Shown: positions 23,272 to 35,860, counted from the first letter of the stretch. The stretch: 64,000 nt of DNA from Trametes villosa (GCA_002964805.2 PUDQ02000006.1:91511-155510); one strand, 5' to 3'. Program-made: numbers and translations. Notes: generated by a model not told the origin, from the letters alone.

Positions 23272-24351
23272 CTTGCCAGCAAAAGTGGACAGAGTGCAGG
23301 ACGCAAGGGGTACGATGGGAGGGGGAGGCCGGAGAGACTTCCCGGCGCGCGGGGGGCAGCGCGAGATAATATACCGGCCAGGGCTCGGATCCGCCACCGC
23401 CCGGGCTGTGGGAGCGCGGCAGGCCAGGGCATCTCGCAGGTGCTTCTGTTGGCAATAGCATCGCGGCGCAATGCAGCCTTCTTCGGGGCGGCCGAGCGGG
23501 GGGCGTCGTGCGCTCGCACGTCAGCGGCGGTGATATCAAAGGCAGACCAGCTGCCTCCCCGGGCAGCCCTAGCCTGGGGATCAACAGATGTGCAGGCATC
23601 AAAGCCTGTTCGCGCCGCACGGACAGCATGCCCGGGGGTTCCGAGTGCGTTGCGTGCCTAGTGATGCTGGGCGTCGACGGCGCAGTGAGCAGCGCGGTAT
23701 TGTTAGCATGTCTGTGTGCTCGTCACGCGAAGGCCTTCACCGCCATGGGACCGAGGGAGCAGCGCGACTGTGCTCTCGCAGTTCGACTGATCATCAGTGG
23801 GGTTGCGCTGCTTCGGAGAAGCTCAATATATGTAAGGGTGTACCTGGCGGGCGAGGGGGTGAGAGACAGAACGCACGTTGAGTGCATCCTCGTGCGTTAC
23901 TCACCTTCGAACTCCGCCTCGAGGCTCTTGGCAGAAGAGTACGGTTGCTCGACTCGTAAGACGATAAGGCCCATACGACGAGTACCAGCGCGATACCAGA
24001 CATCGCCATCAATCAACAACGGACGACAGGCTCACAAGGTTCCGAGTTGGGCTCGTGACGCTGATAGTTCTCACCCATCAACTGGACGTGATGGAATTTG
24101 ACGACCGTGCAGGTCTAAAAACGCAAGATGGTTGAACAGGGTGTCTGTTATTCGTGAGCTATCGCATCTCAAGATGTGCTTGTCATGGAGGGGGGCACAT
24201 GCTAGGAATAGGGAATTAGCCTGTAGTGGCTGAGCGTCGATCCTCCATTCGAGGTCAGCACACAGCCCCCTGCTAGAACGAACCCATGTTCAGAACTCAC
24301 CATCGTAACCTCCTCCCACCCACCCGCACATCGCCGCGTCGGAACCCCGGC
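23272..24351. other. Intergenic, possible lone first exon
   Basis: No full gene. On the minus strand a frame from 24009 begins MAMSGIALVLVVWALSSYES, which looks like a signal peptide or anchor. It runs into a GTGAGT donor near 23905, but I could not find exons that continue it. The rest is featureless. Confidence 0.35.
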
Positions 24352-25884
24352 TCAGATCGCGAGCTCATACACGTACGCGAGCGCGACCTTCGCGAACTCG
24401 AGCGAGTGGCTCCACGAGAAGCCCGAGACGGAGGTCGTGTCCCCGCTCGAGTGGATCTGCGGGTTGTCGTTGCCCGTGACGGCCTCGTAGAGCATGCCCG
24501 TCGGGTAGCCCTGTTTGTACCAGCTCGCGTGGTCCGAGCACGCGTACCCGCACTGCGCATCGGGGACACGTCAGTTCATCGACCGCGGCGGCGCAGAAGC
24601 AGAGAAGGGGGAGCCTTACCGCCGGGTCCAGAGCCCATCCGAGCTTCGAATACGTGGTGATGATCTGCTTCAGGAAGCTCGAGAGGCCCGAGTCGATGTA
24701 GTCCTGTACGTCAACGCTGCATCAGCATCTCCTGCGCATTCGTCGGTAGATGACCGGCGGCTCACCGACTCGAGTGCGATGACCTCCTTGGTGCCGGGCT
24801 TGAAGTACGCGGACATGTCGAGCTGGAGGAACGCCTTGACGGCGGTGCCCGCGCTCTTGTAGCTCTTTGCGACCGCCTGGCTGCCGAGCAGCCCCGCCTC
24901 CTCGCCCGAGTACCAGTGGAACTCGACCGGGGTCGACGGCTTGAAGCCCGCCGCGACGAGCGCGCGGAAGACCTACATAGACGTAGCACATTCTCAGTTC
25001 ACACGAAGCGCCCGACGCGGGGCCTGAGGGGAAGACGCATGCGCACCTCGAGGAGGTTAACGGTGCCCGAGCCGTCGTCGTCCGCGCCGGGTGCGCGCCC
25101 GCTGGACGGGCTGCTGAGGTTGATCGAGTCCTCGTGCGCGCCGATGATCGTCGCCGGGCCCGACGCCTTGCCCTCGAAGCGCGCGATAACCGAGAACTGC
25201 GCCCACGAGTGCGTGAACTTCGTCACCTTGATGTCGCTGCGGCCTCCCGCAAGCTGAGTGCGCGCGCCCGTAAGCCGTCAGCACCACATGCTAGAGGGGG
25301 GGAGGGGGGGAGGGGCAGCGCGGGCGCACCTCGGTCGCCTTGTCGAAGATCCACTGGCTCGCGGCCTTGCCAGTGGTGCTGGTGTAGTACCGGTTGTTGT
25401 AGCCGGTAAGCGTAGTGAGGTACGACTGCATGTTCGTCGTGGAGAGCGTCTTGATGATCGGCGTCACCGCAGATGAGTGCGAGGGCGCGGGGACTAATGG
25501 CGAACATCAGTTAGCATCATCGATCTTACCACACACAGCGGAACTATACTTACAGGTTGTGGCAGAGGCGAGCGACTTGAAGTTAACGTGCGCGACCTCG
25601 TCCTCGGGGTCGTACACCTCCGTGACGTCGAACTGTCCACATGCGCAACCGTCAGCGCCGCCTCAGACGTCAAGCGACACAACGGAACTCACGAAGTGAA
25701 CCTTCGCGCGCAGAAGCTCGAGCTTCTCCGCCTCGGTCTTCCAGACCGGCTCCGCGCCCTCCGCGAGGCTGAGCAGGCGCAGCCCCTGCGCAGCCTTGTC
25801 CGCGAGCTCCTGCGGCGCGACCGGGGCGGCGCGCACGGCGCTGAGCGCCGCGGCAAGAAGGCAACCGAGGGCAGAGAACTTCAT
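24352..25884 (-). CDS. Secreted M28 aminopeptidase (leucine aminopeptidase type)
   Basis: A zinc exopeptidase of the M28E/Ap1 group that removes N-terminal residues from peptides outside the cell. The signal peptide is [18 protein letters not shown], then a pro-segment with [11 protein letters not shown]. Two-zinc ligands are visible in order: His in [10 protein letters not shown], bridging Asp in GADDDGSG, catalytic Glu pair in [12 protein letters not shown], Asp in QLDMSAY, and His in [13 protein letters not shown]. The last exon, ending [14 protein letters not shown], is typical of the family. Several short introns keep frame. One holds a G-rich tract (about 25291-25310). A minus-strand ATATAAG box lies 78 bases upstream of the start. 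The gene is apparently complete. Confidence 0.9.
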
Positions 25885-26623
25885 ATCTCGTGGCGTGCGT
25901 CGAGCTTGCGCGGGATACCGTGGATGAGGCGGTCAGCGCGTCCTACCTGCGCCCCCGGCATCTTATATGCGCGCAATACGCATGCAACAAGGTCCAAAGG
26001 AAGTCGACGCTGCTTGTGGTGCCCGAGAGCCAAGCTTCGCGGCTGGGGAGACGCGGCGTCGAGCATGCTGGCCTGGCCGGGAGGGCTGGTGGCGACCACG
26101 CGATGCCAAGCCCATGCGCGCAGGAGGGACGTTGCCGGCGGTATCTCCCCGGCGAGCGGGGGTTCGCGAGGAAGCGGGCGCTAGAACGCCAAGTACGAGT
26201 CGCATGCGGTGCGAGGCCGGTGCATGCAACGCGAAGGAGTGGCGAACGGATTGTGCGATACCTGGGGCAATCTACGAGCTGACTTGGGCTGGCCTGGTGA
26301 CAGAGGCGCCGCGTGGCGACGGGCGCGACATAAGATAGGAAAAACATGAGCCGTCGTGTGAGCATGTTGCAGAGAGGAAGAAGCTTTGACAAGAGGTTGT
26401 GTTGATAAACCGAACATTGGCATTGGTGCGGGAGACATGCGGCTTGTTGTCGCTATCACACCTGCGATTCGCGACATAGCGTCCTTCGTGGCGTTTTGCG
26501 ACGTATACACTTCACAGCACGTCGCGACGTGCAGGATTCGCGCGTGCTTGTCAAACCTGAGAGCCTATCGTGCGTATCGCGCATCATGGAGAAATGTACA
26601 TACAGTATCTTACATCGCGCGCC
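25885..26623. other. Intergenic, aminopeptidase promoter side
   Basis: Contains the minus-strand TATA-like ATATAAG at 25962-25968. Open frames further on overlap on both strands and carry no recognisable motif. Confidence 0.4.
25962..25968 (-). promoter_or_regulatory. TATA box of the M28 aminopeptidase gene
   Basis: The minus strand reads ATATAAG, about 78 bases upstream of the ATG at 25884. Confidence 0.45.
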
Positions 26624-28525
26624 TCAGGCTTCGAGCTTCACTTTTGAAGCGTCGATAGCTGCGACTTCGTAGAGGTAGGTACCAAGGAGCTTGGTCTGAA
26701 AGAGAAGATTCGTCAGTGTCAGTGAGATGTACGACAGCGTATGACAGTTACACATACCCCTTCGATGAAGTTGGAGCGATCGAGCTTCTCGTTAGTAGAG
26801 CTGTGCACACTGCTGTTATACCCGTGCTTGGGAAGATCAATACAACGCCACTTACTGAGCACCGTCGTCACCGCGGCCCATGGGCAGTAGCAGTACGTTG
26901 ACACCCAACGCCTCCGCGAAGGTAAGCGTGACCGGGATAGAGCCTCCTTCGCGCGTCAAATCCGGAGACTTTTTGTAGACCGCCTACACACAGGATCCAA
27001 ACCATCAGCAAACCGAGACATAACCGCGCTCCCCGACACGCACCTCCGTCGCGCGAATCGCCGCCTGATAGTTCCAGTGCCTATAATCAGCAGCCCACGC
27101 TCGCCCACTCCCCGTCATCTCGACCTTCAACGTATTCTTGGAGCGCAGCTTCGCGAACTCCGCCTCTAAATGTGCGGTGACGAGCGCCGCGACCGCCTCG
27201 GGGGTCTGCGGCGGGACGAGGCGGAGCGAGAACTTGCCCGCGACGCGCGCGGGGATGACCGTCTTCCCGCCTGGGCCGCTGAACGCGCCCTCGATGCCGT
27301 GCAGGGAGAGCGAGGGCATGCGCATGCGGCCCATGAGCAGCGCGGCCTTGTCGTCGGAGAGTGCGACGGACGCGCCGACCGCGTCCTCGACGTCTTGCAC
27401 GGAGTAGTCGAGTTTCTCGTAGATCGCGCTGCAGATTGCGTGTGAGTTGGGCGTACTGGGGAGAAGGGTGAGGGTGTATGCGCACCGTTCTTCTTCGTCG
27501 GGCGGAGGGACGAGTTCCTCGATGCCGGGGACGAGGATGGTACCGTCGGGAGAGACGAGGCGGCCCAAGAGGAAGATAAGGTCGGTCATGGGCTCGTGGA
27601 CCACTCGTCCAAACCCTCCAGAGTGGAGGTCCCGTGCTGGCCCTGACACAGTCGCCTGGAAGAAGGCGATACCGCGAAGGCCGTACGTGAGGCAAGGCGT
27701 GCGGGTGTTCATCCAGTAGTTGTCCGACTGTAACCAAGATACATATCAGTCGGAAAAGCGACGAAGTACTAAAATCGAGCACCTACGATGCACACGCAGT
27801 CGACGCCATCGAGCCAGCCATCCGTTCCTTTGGCCACTTCCGACTGGATGAGCTTGTCGATCCCGTCGTGGCCAGCCTCTTCCATGCCTTCGAAGCAGAA
27901 GCGCAGGTTAACGGGGAGCTCCAGTCCGAGGCTCTTGTGCGCCTCGAGCACGTTCACCCATCCGAGAACGGGGCCCTTGTCGTCTGAAGAGCCGCGACCG
28001 ATGAGTCGCCCGGTTTGCTTGTCGTCTACGAGTTCGAAGGGCTCGGTGTCCCAGCCGTCGTTTACCTCGGCCTAGCAAAGGTCCTTGTCAGATTTCCTGC
28101 AAGGTACGATGTCCGACCTCGATTCCTGTGTGGGCTACACTCACGGGCTGAACATCATAATGACCATATACGAGCACAGTCTTCTTCTTGGGATCGTCCC
28201 CGATCTTTCCGAGGATGATCGGCGGCAGAGGCAGTTCTTGCCCGTCCTCGACCTGGGTCCCCAAGTCTGCCAGTTTCGTAGTTACCCCCACGCTCGCAAG
28301 CTTGTCGTCAAGCCACGCAGCCATGCGGAGCACATCAGGGCGGCGCACGGCCTCCACACTCACGCTATAAGTTCCAGACGTTGATCGTTAGTACAATGCA
28401 TAGTGATTCATGAGAGATAACTGATAAAGCGCAAACCTCGGGATGGCGACCGCCTCCGCTAATCTATCGACGAAGCCTTGGGCATTCTGATCGACGAAAT
28501 GCAGGAATTGAGCTGGGGCGGGCAT
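26624..28525 (-). CDS. DUG1: M20 dipeptidase, Cys-Gly metallodipeptidase type (copy 1)
   Basis: A cytosolic zinc dipeptidase of the DUG1/CNDP2 family, which in yeast cleaves Cys-Gly in glutathione breakdown. The first exon is [18 protein letters not shown]. Zinc ligands visible are His in VYGHYDVQP, bridging Asp in [10 protein letters not shown], the Glu pair in CFEGMEEAG, Asp in [11 protein letters not shown], and His in [14 protein letters not shown]. The dimer-domain His is in [10 protein letters not shown]. The codon for the last zinc-ligand His is split CA|C by an intron. An in-frame intron lies in DEEER|AIYEKL (about 27426-27483). The end is [17 protein letters not shown]. Copy 2 lies head to head on the other strand with the same intron positions. 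The gene appears intact. The glutathione role is known for the family and inferred here. Confidence 0.9.
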
Positions 28526-29573
28526 TTTGGTGGGATTCGGAGTAAGTACTTGCTTGGAGTGCTGGTGAACACTGTCACCGTTGTGTGCGATGCAACTTGA
28601 ACCTCGGCGAGATGTTTGAGAAGAGCGATCATCGCCGATCTCCTTAAGTACCTCGGCCTGAATAAGCCGACGTGGTCAGTCTCTTACATCTTGAACGGGT
28701 TCATGACGCCATTGGGCGCGAAAAGTAACCGGACTGTAGCCAAAAGCTGGTTGCGTCTCTTGATGATGGTCTGAACGCGAGATACGCTACAGGGAGAGCA
28801 CTGGTCGTGGAGTGAAGATATCGTATACCTAGCGATGTTACGCGCATACATCGTGTGCTAACCCTTTACACGTTTACCGAGACGCCAGTTTACAGTACTG
28901 GACGTTCGGGTGCCGTGGGGTAGCATGCGATGAGCCAACGGCCCCAAGAGAGCAAAGCGAACTATGGGAAGACTCGCCATCGAAAAGGGTCCTGGTGATC
29001 CTTCAGACCCCTCCGAGTCTTACGGTCTCATAGCCCACAGCCCAGCAGAGCTCACGTTCACGTTGAAGTTCAACTCCCGCAGGGCGTCCAAGAACTGTCA
29101 GCTCCCTCGAAGTTGAGCTTTGTCAAGGTCCCCGGGGGGTTTTCTCGCTTTGATTGCCCCCTTTCAGCGATGGATGCGCGAGCGGGTGCTTATTGTAGCC
29201 GCTGGGAGGAGGGAGAAGCGCATATGGGAACACTGGGCAAGCATCCATAGAGTAACAGTGAAGCCAGGTGCGAGTGACGATATCCTCCACAGCTCGCTTC
29301 GGCATTCCGGACGATTGCCTAGTAATGCCTGAGGGAGAAGCAGTAGCAATATCTGAGAGCGTACAACAGCAGGGGTTGATGAACAAGGCACCTCAGAGGA
29401 CAAGCGTACGTAGGTCGTGTGTCTGAAGTCGACGAAGAGGAAGGAGGAGGGAGGAGGGAGTGAGTACCGTTACGCGCGCAAACTGATTTGGCCACATTTC
29501 CAGCCTGATTAAACGCTCGTCTCTCTCCCGTTCGACCACCACCTCCCCTCCAAGTCTGTTTGTGTTCACAGTT
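28526..29573. promoter_or_regulatory. Shared divergent promoter region of the two DUG1-like genes
   Basis: About 1.05 kb separates the two diverging ATGs. It holds no supported exon and must contain both promoters. I could not identify specific binding sites with confidence. Confidence 0.5.
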
Positions 29574-31379
29574 ATGGCGGCTCCTGCTCAAGTTATCCAG
29601 TTTCTCGACCAAAATGCTCCGAAGTTCATCGACAGGCTCGCCGAGGCCGTCGCAATCCCTAGGTTTGTCGCGCGCTTTCCGCGAAAGCAGGAGCCTACTG
29701 ATACTGCCTGATACTGCCACTATCGCAGCGTGAGCGGAGATGGGTCCCACCGCCCCGACGTGTTCAGGATGTCTGCGTGGCTCGATGGCCAGCTCAAGAG
29801 CCTGGGTGTGACCACCAAGCTCGTCGATCTCGGCAAGCATGTCATGGATGGCCAGGAGCTGCCTCTGCCCCCCGCGATCCTCGGGAGGATCGGCGATGAT
29901 CCCAAGAAGAAGACGGTGCTCGTGTACGGTCACTATGACGTCCAGCCGGTGTGTTTACATGTCATCCGCGTGCGAGTGAATCACATTTATCAATGCATGC
30001 GCGGTACCAGGCAAACAAGAGCGACGGCTGGGACACCGAGCCGTTCAAGCTGGTCGTCGACGAGAAGACCGGACGGCTGATCGGGCGTGGATCGACGGAC
30101 GACAAGGGCCCCATCCTTGGGTGGCTGAACGTGCTCGAGGCGCACAAGACGCTCGGGCTCGAGCTCCCCGTGAACATGCGCTTCTGCTTCGAGGGCATGG
30201 AGGAGAACGGCAGCGAGGGTCTCGACGACCTGATCAAGACCGAGGTCACGAAGGGCAAGGAGTCCTGGTTCGACGGTGTCGACTGCGTGTGCATCGTACG
30301 TATCCGCCTCCTCTTCACGCGCGATTCCTGGCTCATCCGGTGGTGTCACGCATACAGTCGGACAACTACTGGCTCAACTCGCGCACGCCCTGCATCACCT
30401 ACGGTCTGCGCGGGCTTGTCTACTTCAAGCTGACCGTCTCTGGCCCCGCGCGCGACCTGCACTCCGGCGTGTTCGGCCGAATGGTCCACGAGCCGATGAC
30501 GGACCTGATCCAGCTCATGAGCAAGCTCGTCGCAGCCGACGGCACGATCCTCGTCCCCGGCGTCGACGACATGGTCTCCGTCGCAGACGAAGAAGAACGA
30601 CAGATCTACGAGAAGCTCGACTACTCGGTGCAGGACGTCGAGGACGCGGTCGGCGCGCCGATCACGCTCTCGGACGACAAGGTGACGGTGATCATGGGTC
30701 GCATGCGCCAGCCCTCGCTCTCGCTACACGGCATCGAAGGCGCATTCTACGGCGCGGGCGCGAAGACGGTCATCCCCGCCTCGGTCTCGGGCAAGTTCTC
30801 GATCCGGATCGTACCCCCGCAGACGCCCGAGAAGATCGAGCCGCTCGTGCTGCAGTATGTCGAGCAGGAGTTCGCGAAGCTCAACTCGAAGAACAAGCTC
30901 AAGATCGAGAATTTGCATGACGGACGGCCGTGGCTGGCGGACTACAAGCACTGGAACTACGAGGCGGCGCGTCGTGCGACCGAGGTGCGTCGCGCATCTA
31001 GTCATGCGATAAAAGCTCTTCGCTCAGATATCATGATGGCTAGGCTGTGTACAAGCAGACTCCTGACCTGACCCGCGAGGGCGGCTCGATCCCTGTCACG
31101 CTCACCTTCGCGGAGAGCTTGGGCGTGAATGTTCTGCTGCTCCCGATGGGCCGCGGCGACGATGGCGCGCAGTAAGCTCTAAAACCTACTCTCTTGCGTC
31201 ACAACTACTGACGCGCTGTGCGTGTGTAGCTCTACGAACGAAAAGCTCGACCGTTCGAACTTCATCGAAGGGGTACGTTCTCACTTTCGAACAGCCTACC
31301 CTGCGCACTGACGCATCACTATCCTCAGAGCAAGCTTCTCGGCACGTACCTTTACGAAGTCGGCGCGGTGAAGGTATGA
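29574..31379 (+). CDS. DUG1: M20 dipeptidase, Cys-Gly metallodipeptidase type (copy 2)
   Basis: A paralogue of the gene at 26624-28525, in the opposite direction. It starts [18 protein letters not shown]. The same zinc-ligand blocks are present: [52 protein letters not shown], and [14 protein letters not shown] made by splicing at about 31172-31230. Introns lie at the same places as in copy 1, including the split His codon, except that copy 2 also reads '[10 protein letters not shown]' with no intron. The C-terminus is shorter than copy 1: it ends YEVGAVKV at the last exon. 'MEENGSEG' matches yeast-type DUG1 more closely than the 'MEEAGHDG' of copy 1, so copy 2 may keep the ancestral role. 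Intact. Confidence 0.9.
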
Positions 31380-31864
31380 GGGCCTGTGAGGCGGGGTGAG
31401 AAGCACAAACGAAATGAAGTTGGAAACGTCGGAATGTATCAATGTACGTCGCCCGGGCGCTGTGTTTTTAGTGCTGAAGCCGTGGCAAAGTGTATCCGCT
31501 GTTGTATCGATGGTCCCCTCTTGCAATCTAGTGTATTCTTCAGGGTTGCCGATTCTTTCCAGGCTCACTTTGCCTGCTCTTCGCTACCGTCTGATTATAT
31601 TCGGCTTCGTCTTGGCGTGTGGACGTCTATTGACAAGGTGAGTGCCTGCGGTGTGTCATTCCGACATCAGCTGAGATACTCAAGTGGCTTACAGGTGGAT
31701 GTAGAAGGACTCACTTCCGTCAAAGTCTATTGCGTGCATTGAGACGTCACCTGTGAGGTATTGCACCCGCCTTGCGCGCCCGATAGGCACGTCGCGCAAC
31801 TGCGCTTTCGATGTATATAAGACGACCGTCATGCGCGCCGCAGGTAGAGTCGACCCACCGCGAG
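31380..31864. other. Intergenic, P450 C promoter
   Basis: Contains the TATATAAG box at 31814-31821. No exon was recognised. Confidence 0.45.
31814..31821 (+). promoter_or_regulatory. TATA box of P450 C
   Basis: TATATAAG followed by ACG, 44 bases before the ATG at 31865. The same TATAAGAC core precedes P450s D, E and F. Confidence 0.55.
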
Positions 31865-33968
31865 ATGGCCACATGGTTTCCGGGAATGGCGCTGTCCTCT
31901 CCTATCGCAGCAGTCGCGCTCATATGCATCGTGTATGCCCTCGTCAAGCTCTCTAACCGGTCGCGCCGCGGATTGCAGTTGCCTCCCGGCCCTCGCCCGC
32001 TTCCGTTTGTTGGAAATGCCCTTTCCGTACCGACGAAGAGGATGGCCCAAATTTACCGCGATATGTCACTGCAATACGGTGAGTGCACTCTTAGTATGAC
32101 ACGCTCATAGCATCTAAGCAATGCTCGGCCCGTAGGTGACCTTTTGTATCTTGAATCCTTCGGCCAGCCCATGCTCGTCCTCGGGACACACGAAGTTGCT
32201 CTCGAGCTTCTAGAGAAGCGCTCAGCCAAGTATGCAGACAAAGTGCATTCAACCATGGCCACCCTGCAAGTATTTGCTCTCCCAATATATAACATGTTAG
32301 CAGACGATCTACCTGCAGCGCCGGCTGGGACTGGGTGCTGCCCGTCATGACCTACGGGTCCTGGTGGCGGCGGAGCCGGAAAGCGTTCCACGAGTTCTTC
32401 AACCCCGGTGCCATCGTGCAGTACCGGCCCATCCAGCTAGAATGCTCGCAGCGCATACTCTCGCGCCTCGTCAGGGATCCGCGGCGCTTTCCGGAGCATA
32501 TCAGACAGTACGTCCGCCCTCCCTCCTCAATCAGCGCGTGAACGCACCAAGGCGTCGCACACTCACTTCTTATCTGGCGCGTGAACGCAGCTGCATCGGC
32601 TCGGGCATCATGCGCATCGCGTACGGGCTCGACATCGAGAAGGAGACGACGCCGTACATGGCGATCGCTGCGGAGACGATGGCGACGTTCGCCGCGACGT
32701 TTGTGCCCGGGAAGTACCTTGTCGAAACCTTCCCGATCCTGCGCTTCCTGCCCTCCTGGTTTCCAGGGGCGCGGTTCAAGCGGGAGGGGGAGGCGTGGAC
32801 GCCGCTTGTGCAGAGGCTCAGGAACACGCCTTGGGATGCAACCATGGCAGCTATGGTATGTGCCACATGTCGAGCTGCAATCTCGCTCCTCACGTAAAGG
32901 ATAGATGGATGGCACAGCGCCGCCTTCGATTGTCACGTCCATGGTGGAGCACACATCCGGCCTTGAAGGTCAAACGCTTGCTGAAGAGACGACGATTGCC
33001 AAGGATACCGCGGCAGCGGCGTATGCAGGTACAGGCTAGATATCCGCAAGTTACACTCGGGGCTCGCTGACAAGCAGGTGCTGTAACTATAGGTGGTGCA
33101 GATACAGTATGTGGGCTTCGACCGGTCTACAGCAGAGGCTAACGCTATGATGTGTCAGCTGTTCTCCACGACGATGTCGTTCTTCCTGGGTATGGCCAGC
33201 TACCCAGAGGTCCAGAAGAGAGCGCAAGCTGAGCTGGACGCCGTCGTAGGCCCGCACCGCCTCCCAAGCTTCGACGACCAGCCCTCCTTGCCATACATTA
33301 CTGCGATCATCAAGGAGTGCATACGGTGGCGCATCGTCGTGCCTCTGGGTATCATGCACCATTCTATGGAGGAAGACGAGTACCGCGGCTATTACATCCC
33401 CAAGGGCACCCTCGTTATCCCGAACTCGTGGTAGGTTTACTACTTACATTCGCAATCGCGCACACTAAACCAATCGCGCATATAGGGCATTTACTCGCGA
33501 TACACGACACTATCCCGATCCAGAAGAGTTCAAACCGGAGCGATACCTGAAAGATAGCAAGTGGAATTCTGACATCCTAGACCCGGGTGACTTCGCGTTC
33601 GGATACGGTCGCCGGTAAGTGTCAAGGCTGTTCTTTCTGTACGAGGTAAAGTTGCGCGCGTCGCCGCTCTCAACACGCTACATCAGGGGCTGTCCTGGAC
33701 GCGACTTCAGCGAAGCCACCCTCTTCGCGTTCATGTCGCACGTACTACACACGCTCAAGATAGGCCCTCCACTCGGCACCGACGGGAAGGCGCTACCGCT
33801 TGATGTTGGGATGACTGACGGCGGTATCCTCGCGTGAGTACTTGGCCAATATCGCCGACGGACAGCCTTTCATCAGCGGCGCCAATGTTCAGGCTTCCGG
33901 AACCCTTCGAATGCACTATCGTACCGCGGTCCGCGGAGGCTGAGGCGCTGATATTCGGTACTAGCTGA
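31865..33968 (+). CDS. Cytochrome P450 (family 2, copy C)
   Basis: First member of the second P450 family, similar to genes often labelled O-methylsterigmatocystin oxidoreductase-like; this label is by resemblance and does not give a substrate. The anchor is IAAVALICIVYALVKL, then QLPPGPRPLPFVGNALS. Later: WWRRSRKAFHEFF, GSGIMRIAYG, VPGKYLVETFPILRFLPSWF, an I-helix core GGADT split by an intron, the ExxR as ECIR in IIKECIRWR, PERYLKD, and the haem loop FGYGRRGCPGRDF with the axial Cys. It ends EALIFGTS. The intron at 32266-32318 uses a GC donor (gcaagt) where the paralogues use GT. All exons join in frame. Confidence 0.88.
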
Positions 33969-34480
33969 GCGTTTGAATCGCACAGCGTTCTATCCATGGC
34001 GGCCTGTATCACGTCCCGCATGCACATGCTTCTAAACCCGTTCAGTTTCTCTCACAGCGCCCTGCAAGCTGGTTCAGCGCGTAGGCCGATTTCGGCTTAG
34101 GTGTGAGTATCCCGGCGCGCTTCCTCCAACTTCGAGCATTCTGCCCGGGGGGAGAACGCTCGTCTTGTACTGAACGCGTGCTATCACTTCAGCCGTAAGT
34201 TCCGCAGGCGCGTTTGAACTATTTTCCTCCTCGATCATTGTGCCTGCGAGCCCTTCTGTTGGCGCCTTACATTGCATGCGCAGGTCACTTGACGCTCATA
34301 TACCCCGCATTGCTCTGTAGGTTCAGCGCGATAGTATGCGCCCGCAAATCTTCGTCCAATGGTCTGACCCTACACTACCGGCACTACGGGGTGCGCGGTG
34401 GGACCTTATCGTGTTGGCCGGTGAGGACTTCGATGTGGTATAAGACCTCCATCGCAGGCGCAGTGCTTCGGTAGGCCACC
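33969..34480. other. Spacer, left end of the duplicated P450 unit
   Basis: From about 33.85 kb, this spacer is visibly homologous to 42.94-43.59 kb, in the same order before the next P450. The TATA box of P450 D is at 34439-34444. Confidence 0.6.
34439..34444 (+). promoter_or_regulatory. TATA box of P450 D
   Basis: TATAAGACCTCC, with the TATA 42 bases before the ATG at 34481. It is shared base for base with the same site upstream of P450 E. Confidence 0.55.
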
Positions 34481-35860
34481 ATGAGTCTCTCGACCATCCT
34501 CTTGACTGCTGCTCTTCTGTACGGCGTTGTGGTCCTATGCAAGAAGATCCGCAACGCGCGAAACTCGCTACCGCTGCCTCCAGGTCCGCGCGGCCTCCCC
34601 TTGATCGGCAATGCGCTCTCCATGCCGACCAAGAACATGCCGGAAGCCTTTCAGGCCATGAATAGGAAATACGGTACGTCTCACAGATAGCGCATATAGT
34701 CGTGCATTCTGACCGGCTCTGGCCTCCAGGGGACGTGGTGTATCTGAACGTCGTCGGGCAGCCCATGGTCATCCTTGGGACCCACGAGGATGCGGTCGAG
34801 TTGTTCGAAAAACGCTCCGCCAACTACTCGGATAGAGTGCATTCGACTATGGCCGCCCTGTGAGTCTTCTGCGTTCTCCCTTGCCTTACCTGATAGCTTG
34901 ATGGACGTCCCAGATCGGGATGGGACTGGACAATGCCGCTTCTGCCCTACGGACTGTGGTGGCGGCGCAACCGTCGTGCTTTTCACGAGTTCTTCCACTC
35001 CGGCATCGTGCCCGAGTATCGGCCAATCCAGCTGGAGACCACTCGCGGCTTCCTACTTCGCCTCCTCGAGGACCCAGAGCACTACAAGGACCACATCAGA
35101 CAGTACGCACGCCCCGATGCCCCGCCTACATACTGAGAGTTGATCTGTTTTTCTCTCATAGCGCGTTCGGGTCGAGCATCATGCGTATCTCGTACGGCAT
35201 CGACATCGACAAAGAGGAGACTCCGTACCTGGCCATCGCTGAAGACGCGATGCAGACCTTCGCGGACGCGTTTGTTCCCGGCAAGTACCTCGTTGAGACC
35301 TTCCCCATCTTGCGCTTTCTCCCTTCGTGGTTCCCCGGAGCGAAGTTCAAGAGGGAAGGTCGGTTGTGGACGTCAGCTGTCAACAGATTGCGAGATATCC
35401 CGTGGGATGCGACAGTTGCCGCCATGGTATGTTGTAAAGTTCCCTCGGATGGCTGGTACCGCTCATGATATCCGGCAGAGGGAGGGCACTGCTCTGCCCT
35501 CGATCGTCACAGCGTGGACGGAGCGAGCGTCGGAGATGGAGGACTATGCGCCTGCCGATGAGGATGAGGTTACAAAGAACACAGCGGCGACGGCGTACGG
35601 AGGTACGCAGCCCTCGTTAGTTAACTCCATATCCTCCTACTAAATGCGGTGGTGCAATAGGTGGCGCCGACACGGTAAGCGCGACTCTCATGCTCACTTT
35701 AAAGGCGTTGGGCAGAAGCATGATCTTGGTCTACAGATGCTGTCGACGATTCTGACGTTCTTGCTCGCGATGACTTCCCATCCCGAAGTGCAGAAGAAAG
35801 CACAGGCGGAGCTAGACGAAGTGGTTGGCCCCCACCGGCTGCCCGACTTCGACGATCAAG

